Source: an uncultured Pseudomonadota bacterium
GTDB lineage: Bacteria > Pseudomonadota > Gammaproteobacteria > Burkholderiales > Rhodocyclaceae
Length of the DNA stretch: 5,664 bases
Direction: 5' to 3'
Assembly (NCBI GenBank): GCA_903939665.1
Contig: CAJAHZ010000250.1
Span: 1 to 5,664 of the forward strand
This document shows, one piece after another, positions 1 through 5,664 of this stretch. The notes below the pieces were generated by a model. It was not told the origin of the DNA. It saw nothing but the letters and a program-made list of their open reading frames with translations, and made no database searches. A program made the translations under genes and the position numbers. Every line of letters begins with the position of its first letter. The stretch's first letter is position 1.

Positions 1-1
1 A

Positions 2-877
2 CGGCAATTTACCGACCTGTTTGGTCAGTACGTGCCGCCCGAGTTGGTCGACGAAATGGCGCGCGATCCGGAGCGCTACAGCATGGAGGGCAAGAACGAG
101 GAATTGACCGTTCTCTTTTCCGATGTGCGCGGTTTTACAACGATCTCCGAAGGGCTGTCGCCAAAGGAGCTGACCCTGCTGATGAATGAATACCTTGGAG
201 CGATGACCACGGTCATTCGCAATAACCGGGGTACGCTCGATAAGTATGTCGGAGACATGATCATGGCATTCTGGGGCGCGCCGGTAGCTGATGCAAATCA
301 CGCGCAAAATGCGGTCAATACGGCACTTGAAATGCAGCGTGAGCTGCGCAAACTCGATGAGCCGTTCAAGGCACGCGGCTGGCCGGCGCTGCACATCGGC
401 GTCGGCATCAACACTGGGGCAATGACGGTTGGCGACATGGGGTCAAAGGTGCGTAAAGCCTACACGGTGATGGGCGATGCGGTGAATCTCGGTTCGCGGC
501 TGGAGTCGATTACCAAGCAGTACGGTGTCGGGATCATTGTCAGCGAGACGACGAAAGCGGTCGTCAAGAATTTCGTCTATCGTGAACTTGATCGGGTTCG
601 CGTCAAGGGTAAGGATGAGCCGGTGGGCATTTTCGAACCGCTTGGCGTGCTGACCGAACTCGACAAGGCAACGCAGGACGAGCTCAAGCTCTGGAACCAG
701 GCATTGCGTCTATATCGCGCACAGGACTGGGATCAGGCCGAACTGCAGCTTTATAATTTGTCGCGCATGAGCCCCGACCGCTATTTGTATCAGCTGTACA
801 CCAAGCGCATTGCCCTCCATCGCGCCAACCCTCCGGGTGAGGCTTGGGATGGGGTGACAACTTTTGAGACGAAGTGA
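2..877 (+). CDS. Class III adenylate cyclase, C-terminal catalytic part (5' end outside window)
   Basis: This is the catalytic end of an adenylate/guanylate cyclase, which makes a cyclic nucleotide (most likely cAMP) from the triphosphate. The frame is open from the first bases, reading RQFTDLFGQYVPPELVDEMA, so the gene starts upstream and the GTG at 32 is not a real start. This lead-in is typical of bacterial cyclases with an N-terminal periplasmic CHASE2 sensor and membrane helices; that part is not visible and is inferred. All class III catalytic residues are present: metal-binding Asp in FSDVRGFT (122-124) and in YVGDMIM (254-256), the base-selecting Lys (242-244) and Thr (464-466), and the transition-state Asn (485-487) and Arg (497-499) in MGDAVNLGSR. 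The Lys/Thr pair favours ATP over GTP and fits the class IIIb type. The last 65 or so residues form a helical tail resembling a single TPR-like repeat. A cyclic-nucleotide phosphodiesterase gene follows. Confidence 0.93.
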   Translation, partial: RQFTDLFGQYVPPELVDEMARDPERYSMEGKNEELTVLFSDVRGFTTISEGLSPKELTLLMNEYLGAMTTVIRNNRGTLDKYVGDMIMAFWGAPVADANHAQNAVNTALEMQRELRKLDEPFKARGWPALHIGVGINTGAMTVGDMGSKVRKAYTVMGDAVNLGSRLESITKQYGVGIIVSETTKAVVKNFVYRELDRVRVKGKDEPVGIFEPLGVLTELDKATQDELKLWNQALRLYRAQDWDQAELQLYNLSRMSPDRYLYQLYTKRIALHRANPPGEAWDGVTTFETK

Positions 878-913
878 TGGTTCGTGCTTCAGTGATCGAC
901 CGCGGTGCGCCCC

Positions 914-926
914 GCCGCTTTGCGGC
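914..926 (+). other. Small hairpin between cyclase and phosphodiesterase genes
   Basis: GCCGC (914-918) and GCGGC (922-926) pair perfectly around a TTT loop. No T-run follows, so it does not qualify as an intrinsic terminator. It lies in the only gap of any size in the window (878-968), 43 bases before the next start codon. A stem of 5 GC pairs can arise by chance in GC-rich DNA, so its role is uncertain. Confidence 0.3.
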
Positions 927-939
927 CTGTTGCCTTAGA

Positions 940-955
940 GGCTGCCAAAGCAGCC
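940..955 (+). other. Hairpin just upstream of the phosphodiesterase ribosome binding site
   Basis: GGCTGC (940-945) and GCAGCC (950-955) form a perfect six-pair stem around a CAAA loop. The stem ends four bases before the GGAG ribosome binding site at 960-963. In the transcript it could affect ribosome access, or protect a 5' end after processing between the cyclase and the phosphodiesterase. No T-run follows, so it is not an intrinsic terminator. Its function is inference. Confidence 0.35.
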
Positions 956-959
956 CGTC

Positions 960-963
960 GGAG
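960..963 (+). promoter_or_regulatory. Ribosome binding site for the phosphodiesterase gene
   Basis: GGAG lies five bases before the ATG at 969. It supports that start over any other codon, and the protein begins there directly with the first beta strand of the metallo-beta-lactamase fold (MKVRILGCSGG). Confidence 0.7.
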
Positions 964-968
964 ACAAG

Positions 969-1736
969 ATGAAAGTCAGAATTCTTGGATGTAGTGGAGG
1001 CATCGGAGGGCGCCATCTGCGCACCACCTCGATGCTCGTCGACCACGATATTCTGATTGACGCGGGGACGGGGGTCGCCGATCTTTCGCTCGCAGAACTG
1101 GCGATGATCGATCATGTGTTCATCACGCATTCGCATCTCGATCACATCGCATCGCTGCCCTTGATGATCGACTCGATTGCCGACATGCGCGACAAGCCGC
1201 TGACGATCTATGCGACCGATTCAACGCTTGAAATTATCAAGAACCATATTTTCAACTGGGCGATCTGGCCGGATTTTTCCGAAATTCCGAGCCGGGAAAA
1301 TCCGGTGATGCAATACAAGGCCATACGTCTTGGCAAAAAGACCCGTCTCGGTGATCGCAGCATCACCGCCCTTCCGGCCGAACACACCGTGCCGGCCGTC
1401 GGCTATCACCTCGACTCGGGCGCTGGGAGCTTTGTCTTTACGGGCGATACAACATGCAATGACGCCCTTTGGCCGGTGGTTAACAAGATAGCCAATTTAC
1501 GTTTTCTGGTCATTGAAACCGCCTTTTCGAATCGCGAAAAGCGGCTGGCAACGATGTCAAAACACTTGTGTCCCAGCATGCTGGCTGAAGAGCTGGCTAA
1601 GCTGGCGCGCGATGCGGAAATTTACATTACCCACCTGAAGCCCGGTCAGATCGAGTTGACGATGAGTGAAATTGAAGAATGTGCGGGCGATTTCAAGCCG
1701 AAGATGTTGCAGAACAACCAGATCTTCGAGTTTTGA
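969..1736 (+). CDS. Class II 3',5'-cyclic-nucleotide phosphodiesterase (metallo-beta-lactamase fold)
   Basis: A 255-residue metallo-hydrolase, predicted to hydrolyse cAMP and/or cGMP to the 5'-monophosphate. Metal-binding motifs are in order: THSHLDH (His54, His56, Asp58, His59), His139 in PAEHTVPAVGY, Asp160 in FVFTGDTT, and His222 in ITHLKP. HSHLDHIASL agrees with the start of the class II phosphodiesterase signature. The segment IFNWAIWPDFSEIP, the IETAFSN segment (Glu183) and ITHLKP also resemble that family (yeast PDE1, Vibrio CpdP) rather than RNase Z, glyoxalase II or beta-lactamases. There is no signal peptide, so it should be cytosolic, unlike periplasmic CpdP, and could act on cAMP made inside the cell. 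The gene sits directly downstream of a cyclase and 28 bases before a cyclic-nucleotide-binding protein, which strongly supports the assignment. A phosphodiesterase for another phosphodiester substrate remains possible. Confidence 0.88.
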   Translation: MKVRILGCSGGIGGRHLRTTSMLVDHDILIDAGTGVADLSLAELAMIDHVFITHSHLDHIASLPLMIDSIADMRDKPLTIYATDSTLEIIKNHIFNWAIWPDFSEIPSRENPVMQYKAIRLGKKTRLGDRSITALPAEHTVPAVGYHLDSGAGSFVFTGDTTCNDALWPVVNKIANLRFLVIETAFSNREKRLATMSKHLCPSMLAEELAKLARDAEIYITHLKPGQIELTMSEIEECAGDFKPKMLQNNQIFEF

Positions 1737-1752
1737 GCGCGCAGGAAAATCC

Positions 1753-1757
1753 GGAAG
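1753..1757 (+). promoter_or_regulatory. Ribosome binding site for the CNB-rhodanese gene
   Basis: GGAAG lies seven bases before the ATG at 1765. It decides the start: an in-frame ATG at 1666 lies well inside the phosphodiesterase gene and would add 33 residues unlike any domain, whereas 1765 leaves a normal 28-base gap. Confidence 0.6.
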
Positions 1758-1764
1758 AACACCC

Positions 1765-2820
1765 ATGAATCCAGCAAGTGTTGATGTGCAAACCCTGCGC
1801 CGTTTCGAGCCCATCAGTGCGCTCTCCGATCTGCGTCTGAGCGAACTCGCCAGCCTGTGCAGCGCCGACAAGATCAAGCGGGGCTTCGATCCATTTCGCT
1901 TGCGTGGTCCGCAAGGGCAGTCGGTCTATTTGTTGTCGGGGGAGTTGAAGATAGCCTTCGCCGATGGCTCTTCCAGCGTTATCGTTGGCGGCAGCGAGGC
2001 GTCGGTGTGGCCCCTGGCCAAGCGTTCGCCTGCCGTGCTCGATGCAAAAGCGATAACGGATGTCGAACTGCTTCGTATCGACGACGAAGTACTCGATATC
2101 ATGATCACCTGGGACCAGTTGACGGCTGGCGTTGAAACGCCCGCACAGGTGCCTGATGCAACCGACTGGCGCATGATGTCCGGCGCTTTTCGTTTGCAGA
2201 GCCTGACCGATGGCGCGCTGTCGCGTTTGCCTTCAGCCAGTATTGATGCCTTGTTTCAGCGTTTTGAACGGGTCAAGGAAAGGGCCGGTGAAGTGATCGT
2301 TCGCGAGGGCGATGAAGGGGATTACTATTACATCATCGAGTCGGGGCACTGCGAGGTGACGCGAAAGGTGGGCGGCGTCGATATGGCGTTGGCCGACCTC
2401 AGGGCCGGCGATGCTTTTGGCGAAGAAGCGCTGGTCGCCGAGAGCCGGCGCAACGCCACGGTCCGCATGAAAACGGGTGGTGTTTTGTTGCGCCTGAAAA
2501 AGCAGGACTTCATCGAGTTGTTGCGCGAGCCGCTGCTGAAGCGCCTGTCTCGCGAGGCTGCCGAGAAGCATGTGGCGGCTGGTGCGGTGTGGCTTGATGT
2601 ACGTTATCCCTCCGAGTACCAGCGTGATCGTTTGCCGGGGGCCGTGAACGTCCCCTTGAATGAAATTCGTAACGCTATTGGCCTGCTCGATCGCGAGCGG
2701 GAGTACATTGCTTATTGCCAGAGTGGTCGGCGTAGTTCGGCAGCGGCTTTTCTGTTGTCGCAGCGTGGCTACCGTGCCGGCTGGCTTGAAGGCGGCCTGG
2801 CAGTAGCGGGCAGTTCCTGA
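1765..2820 (+). CDS. Protein with two cyclic-nucleotide-binding-type domains and a rhodanese domain
   Basis: A 351-residue soluble protein, probably a cAMP-responsive regulator or effector. Residues 14-115 look like a degenerate CNB (CRP-like) domain: the strand pattern is present (VYLLSGELKIAF, VELLRID) but no phosphate-binding cassette. Residues 153-256 form a canonical CNB domain with a full cassette at 215-234: GDAFGEEALVAE followed by SRRNATVR, whose Glu and Arg normally hold the cyclic phosphate and ribose. Residues 270-347 are a rhodanese domain with DVRYPSEY (Asp278) and an intact active-site loop, YCQSGRRS, whose Cys318 is the expected persulfide-carrying residue. There is no DNA-binding helix-turn-helix, so this is not a CRP-type transcription factor. 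The order suggests cAMP binding controls the rhodanese site, or that the rhodanese domain only mediates protein contacts. The next gene starts 11 bases downstream. Domain calls are firm; the role is inferred. Confidence 0.9.
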   Translation: MNPASVDVQTLRRFEPISALSDLRLSELASLCSADKIKRGFDPFRLRGPQGQSVYLLSGELKIAFADGSSSVIVGGSEASVWPLAKRSPAVLDAKAITDVELLRIDDEVLDIMITWDQLTAGVETPAQVPDATDWRMMSGAFRLQSLTDGALSRLPSASIDALFQRFERVKERAGEVIVREGDEGDYYYIIESGHCEVTRKVGGVDMALADLRAGDAFGEEALVAESRRNATVRMKTGGVLLRLKKQDFIELLREPLLKRLSREAAEKHVAAGAVWLDVRYPSEYQRDRLPGAVNVPLNEIRNAIGLLDREREYIAYCQSGRRSSAAAFLLSQRGYRAGWLEGGLAVAGSS

Positions 2821-2831
2821 GCGAAATTCAA

Positions 2832-5201
2832 ATGGCAGCCAATCAAAAAATGGAAAATAGCAACACGGGTGATATGAGTGGCCGTCTGGTTTTCTTGAAG
2901 AACCTCCAGACGGTAACCAACAAGATTCACGCGACCAACAACACCGACGAAATCATGCTCGAGATGTCGCAGGATATTTGCGAGTTGTTCAACTGCGATC
3001 GTCTGACCATCTATGTGCTCAGTGAAGACAAGCAGAGCGTTGTCTCCAAGGTGAAGACCGGGCTCAATTCCTTCAAGGATCTCAAACTGCCGATCTCGGA
3101 GCAAAGCGTTGCCGGCTATGTTGCCGGCACGCGCAAGGCAGTCAATATCAGCGACGTTTACGACGACGTTGAGTTGAAGAGTTACAGCCCGCGCATGCAG
3201 TTTCTCAAGGAGGTCGACAAACGAACCGGTTATCGATCGAAGCAGATGCTGGTCGCACCGATTCTTGATGCGCAGAATGCCGAGTTGATCGGCGTCGTCC
3301 AATTGATCAATAGTCGCTCGGATGCGCCGTTTTCCGGGGTGGCCGAGGAGGGGGTGCAAAGCCTGGCGCAGACCTTGGCAATTGCCTTTACGCAGCGCCA
3401 GAAACCGCGCCAGTCAGTGCGCTCGAAATACGACGCCCTGGTTGCCGATGCGATCATTTCGACCGACGAACTTGACCTTGCGCAGCGTTCTGCGCGGCGC
3501 AAGAATGTCGACCTCGAAGACGTTTTGATGAAGGAGTTCCAGGTCAAGCTGCCGGCCATCGGCGCGGCCTTGTCGAAGTTTTTTGGTGTCGCCTATGAGC
3601 CATTCAAAGGCGACCGCATCAAGCCGATGGATCTTCTGAAGAACCTCAAGCGCGACTACGTTGAAGCCAATCACTGGCTGCCGGTTGAAGAAACGCAGGA
3701 AGGGCTAGTCGTTCTTTCGATGGATCCGGAGCGGATCAAGAGTTCGCGGATCGTCAACAACATTTTCCCGAAGAGCAAGATTGTCTATCGCGTTACCACC
3801 AACCGCGAGTTTGCGCAGACGATCGACCAGTATTTTGGCGCCTTGTCCGATATCGCTTCGGTCGGCGATCTCTTGTCGGACATGGGGGAGGATGAGTCTG
3901 GCGATCCGGGCAGCGCCAGTACGGACGAACTTGCGGGCGCTGCCGACAACGAGCTGGTTCGACTGGTCAACAAGATTATCATCGAGGCTTACCAGCAAGG
4001 CGCTTCGGATATTCACATCGAGCCCCGGCCAGGTAAAGAAAAGACACTGATCCGTTTTCGCAAGGATGGCTCTTTGTCGCCCTACATCGAGATACCCTCG
4101 TCGTATCGCAGCGCGCTGATCGCCCGCATCAAGATCATGTGTGACCTCGATATTTCCGAGAAGCGCAAGCCGCAGGACGGCAAGATCAAGTTCAAGAAAT
4201 GGGGCCCGGTCGATATCGAACTGCGCGTTGCGACCGTGCCGACGGCGGGTGGCATGGAAGACGTTGTGATGCGCATCCTCGCCGCCGGCGAGCCGATTCC
4301 GCTCGACGACCTTGGCGTGACGCCGCACAACCTGGAGCGGCTGAAGTCGATTGTCTCCAAGCCCTACGGCCTGTTCTTCGTCTGTGGCCCGACTGGTTCT
4401 GGCAAGACCACCACGCTGCATTCGATTCTCAGCTTTATCAACAAGCCGGAAACCAAAATCTGGACTGCTGAAGACCCGGTCGAAATTACCCAGAAGGGCC
4501 TGCGTCAGGTGCAGGTGAATAAGAAAGCCGGGCTCGATTTTGCGACGGTCATGCGTTCCTTCCTGCGCGCTGACCCCGACGTGATCATGGTCGGCGAAAT
4601 GCGCGACAAGGAGACGGTGTCGATCGGTATCGAAGCCTCGCTCACCGGTCACCTGGTATTTGCCACACTGCACACCAACAGCGCGCCGGAGTCGATCAAC
4701 CGGCTGCTCGACATGGGCATGGACCCCTTCAACTTTGCCGATGCCCTGCTCGGCATTCTGGCGCAGCGTCTCGCCAAACGCCTGTGCAAGTCGTGCAAGG
4801 AGGCGTACCAGCCGGAGCCTGAGGAGATCAAACAACTGATCGCGGCTTACTGCGAAGATATGGTCAATACCGATCACTGGAAGAAAGACCCGAAGGCCGC
4901 AGCCGAAGCCGTGCACGCCGAATGGCTCAAGCATTACGGAAAAGACGGTAAGTTTACGCTCTGCCGCGCCAAGGGCTGCGATGCCTGCAGTGGCAGCGGT
5001 TACAAGGGGCGCGTCGGCCTGCATGAGTTGCTGGCCGGCACCGATCCCTTGAAAAAGCAAATTCAGGAACACGCCCGCGTCGCCGAATTGTTTGCGACGG
5101 CGCTTAACGAGGGAATGCGTACCCTCAAGATGGACGGCATCGAAAAGGTCATGTCCGGCATTACCGACATGAAGCAGGTTCGTTCGGTCTGCATTAAGTA
5201 G
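2832..5201 (+). CDS. GspE/PilB-family secretion or pilus-assembly ATPase with N-terminal GAF domain
   Basis: A 789-residue cytoplasmic ATPase that would power type IV pilus or type II secretion assembly; GspE and PilB are usually about 500-570 residues. Residues 20-190 are a GAF sensor domain (TGYRS at 132-136, VVQLIN ending at Asn160). Residues 198-335 are a GspE N-terminal domain, followed by an acidic Gly/Ser-rich linker to about 371. The ATPase core has ASDIHIEPRP (from 391), Walker A GPTGSGKT (519-526, Lys525), Asp box AEDPVE (Glu547, Asp548), Walker B DVIMVGEMRD (Glu589) and His box GHLVFATLHTN (His607, His614). Zinc-type cysteines are CxxC at 652/655 and 716/719, with an extra Cys711. 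The ATP site appears intact. The Walker B glutamate and zinc motif favour an assembly ATPase (PilB/GspE) over the retraction ATPase PilT. No pilin or other secretion gene is in view, so the machine it serves is unknown. The start is uncertain because the ribosome site is poor; ATGs at 2850 and 2874 are alternatives. Confidence 0.9.
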   Translation: MAANQKMENSNTGDMSGRLVFLKNLQTVTNKIHATNNTDEIMLEMSQDICELFNCDRLTIYVLSEDKQSVVSKVKTGLNSFKDLKLPISEQSVAGYVAGTRKAVNISDVYDDVELKSYSPRMQFLKEVDKRTGYRSKQMLVAPILDAQNAELIGVVQLINSRSDAPFSGVAEEGVQSLAQTLAIAFTQRQKPRQSVRSKYDALVADAIISTDELDLAQRSARRKNVDLEDVLMKEFQVKLPAIGAALSKFFGVAYEPFKGDRIKPMDLLKNLKRDYVEANHWLPVEETQEGLVVLSMDPERIKSSRIVNNIFPKSKIVYRVTTNREFAQTIDQYFGALSDIASVGDLLSDMGEDESGDPGSASTDELAGAADNELVRLVNKIIIEAYQQGASDIHIEPRPGKEKTLIRFRKDGSLSPYIEIPSSYRSALIARIKIMCDLDISEKRKPQDGKIKFKKWGPVDIELRVATVPTAGGMEDVVMRILAAGEPIPLDDLGVTPHNLERLKSIVSKPYGLFFVCGPTGSGKTTTLHSILSFINKPETKIWTAEDPVEITQKGLRQVQVNKKAGLDFATVMRSFLRADPDVIMVGEMRDKETVSIGIEASLTGHLVFATLHTNSAPESINRLLDMGMDPFNFADALLGILAQRLAKRLCKSCKEAYQPEPEEIKQLIAAYCEDMVNTDHWKKDPKAAAEAVHAEWLKHYGKDGKFTLCRAKGCDACSGSGYKGRVGLHELLAGTDPLKKQIQEHARVAELFATALNEGMRTLKMDGIEKVMSGITDMKQVRSVCIK

Positions 5202-5205
5202 GAGG
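5200..5205 (+). promoter_or_regulatory. Strong ribosome binding site for the downstream GAF gene
   Basis: AGGAGG lies six bases before the GTG at 5212 and overlaps the TAG stop (5199-5201) of the ATPase gene. It fixes the GTG start, and the overlap suggests translation of the two genes is linked. Confidence 0.85.
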
Positions 5206-5211
5206 TGTATC

Positions 5212-5664
5212 GTGGAGACGACCGACGACTTGTTTCAGCGGCTGGAACAATTAAACGCCATCGGTGCAGCCTTATCCAGCGAGCGTAATATCGATCGGCT
5301 GCTCGAAAACATACTGCTCGCCGCGAAAGCGATTACTCACGCCGATGGCGGGACGCTGTATCGGATGAGCGAAGACCGGAAGTCCTTGCGTTTCGAAATT
5401 GTACGCACCGACTCGCTGAATATTGCCTACGGCGGCACCACTGGCCAGCCGATCTCGGTGAAGTTTCCCAATTTGCCGCTTTATCGCGAGGATGGTGAGC
5501 CGAACAATTCGATGATCGCCGCGTACTCGGCGATCCATGCAGAAAGCGTCAATATTGCCGATGCCTATACGGAAGAAGGTTTCGACTTTTCCGGCACGCG
5601 CAAGTTTGACCAGATGACGGGTTATCGCTCCCAGTCCTTCCTTTCCGTGCCAATGAAGAACCAT
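5212..5664 (+). CDS. GAF-domain signalling protein, N-terminal part (3' end outside window)
   Basis: An open frame of 151 codons starting at GTG and running off the window edge. The visible part is a GAF sensor domain beginning almost at the N-terminus: a helix (LFQRLEQLNAIGAALSSE), strands such as GTLYRMSED and LRFEIVRTDSL, then ESVNIADAY and TGYRS (136-140) followed by FLSVPMKNH. The TGYRS-x-(S/Q)-(F/M)-L-x-x-P pattern also occurs in the GAF domain of the preceding ATPase and is common in GAF domains of the cyclic-nucleotide phosphodiesterase/cyclase type. The output domain is not visible. HD-GYP phosphodiesterases, cyclases and histidine kinases all carry such N-terminal GAF domains; from memory of similar proteins an HD-GYP output is my first guess, at low confidence. 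It lies 10 bases after the ATPase gene and is probably co-transcribed. Confidence 0.85.
   Translation, partial: METTDDLFQRLEQLNAIGAALSSERNIDRLLENILLAAKAITHADGGTLYRMSEDRKSLRFEIVRTDSLNIAYGGTTGQPISVKFPNLPLYREDGEPNNSMIAAYSAIHAESVNIADAYTEEGFDFSGTRKFDQMTGYRSQSFLSVPMKNH

Noticed and set aside
32..34. GTG at 32 as the cyclase start.
   Set aside because: The frame is open before it and encodes the conserved DLFGQYVPPE lead-in of CHASE2-type cyclases, so the gene is cut by the window edge.
914..955. Intrinsic terminator after the cyclase gene.
   Set aside because: Neither hairpin is followed by a T-run, and the stems are short.
878..968. Search for a CRP-type site (TGTGA-N6-TCACA) or a sigma-70 promoter in the gap.
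   Set aside because: No convincing match to either was seen.
1104..1115. Perfect 12-base palindrome ATGATCGATCAT.
   Set aside because: It lies within the phosphodiesterase coding region next to the metal-binding motif and is made of ordinary codons; a chance palindrome is more likely than an operator.
684..1145. Minus-strand open frame spanning the cyclase-phosphodiesterase gap.
   Set aside because: It overlaps two convincing + strand genes, and its translation is Arg/Ser/Pro-rich with no domain pattern.
1666..1764. Longer start for the CNB-rhodanese gene at ATG 1666.
   Set aside because: It would overlap the end of the phosphodiesterase gene by about 70 bases and adds a basic, domain-free stretch; the ATG at 1765 has a ribosome site.
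3705..5072. Long open frame of 455 codons on the minus strand opposite the ATPase gene.
   Set aside because: It lies wholly inside a gene with clear Walker A, Walker B and zinc motifs, has no recognisable domain, and is expected as a side effect of codon bias in GC-rich DNA.

Overview
The window reads as one stretch of a betaproteobacterial chromosome. GC content is moderate to high (roughly 55-60% by eye) and codon use looks uniform. All five genes lie on the + strand, with no mobile element, RNA gene or CRISPR array visible. The combination of a CHASE2-type adenylate cyclase C-terminus, a class II cyclic-nucleotide phosphodiesterase, a CNB-rhodanese protein and a GAF-fused GspE/PilB-like ATPase suggests a Rhodocyclales-type organism, for example a relative of Dechloromonas. 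That placement rests on protein style and recall, not on a search.

Layout: (1) positions 2-877 hold the C-terminal catalytic part of a class III adenylate cyclase whose start lies upstream. (2) A 91-base gap with two small hairpins follows. (3) 969-1736 is a metallo-beta-lactamase-fold protein with the marks of a class II 3',5'-cyclic-nucleotide phosphodiesterase. (4) 1765-2820 is a protein with two cyclic-nucleotide-binding-type domains and a C-terminal rhodanese domain. (5) 2832-5201 is a 789-residue GspE/PilB-family secretion or pilus ATPase with an N-terminal GAF domain. (6) 5212 to the window end is the start of a second GAF-domain protein, cut by the window edge.

The last four genes are separated by 28, 11 and 10 bases and are very likely co-transcribed; the cyclase may belong to the same unit. 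Together they look like a compact cyclic-nucleotide circuit. The cyclase would make cAMP, the phosphodiesterase would degrade it, and the CNB-rhodanese protein would bind it. The GAF domain on the ATPase could couple a small-molecule signal, possibly a cyclic nucleotide, to ATP-driven pilus or secretion assembly. The enzyme and domain assignments are well supported by visible motifs. The idea that the genes form one working pathway is inference from gene order.
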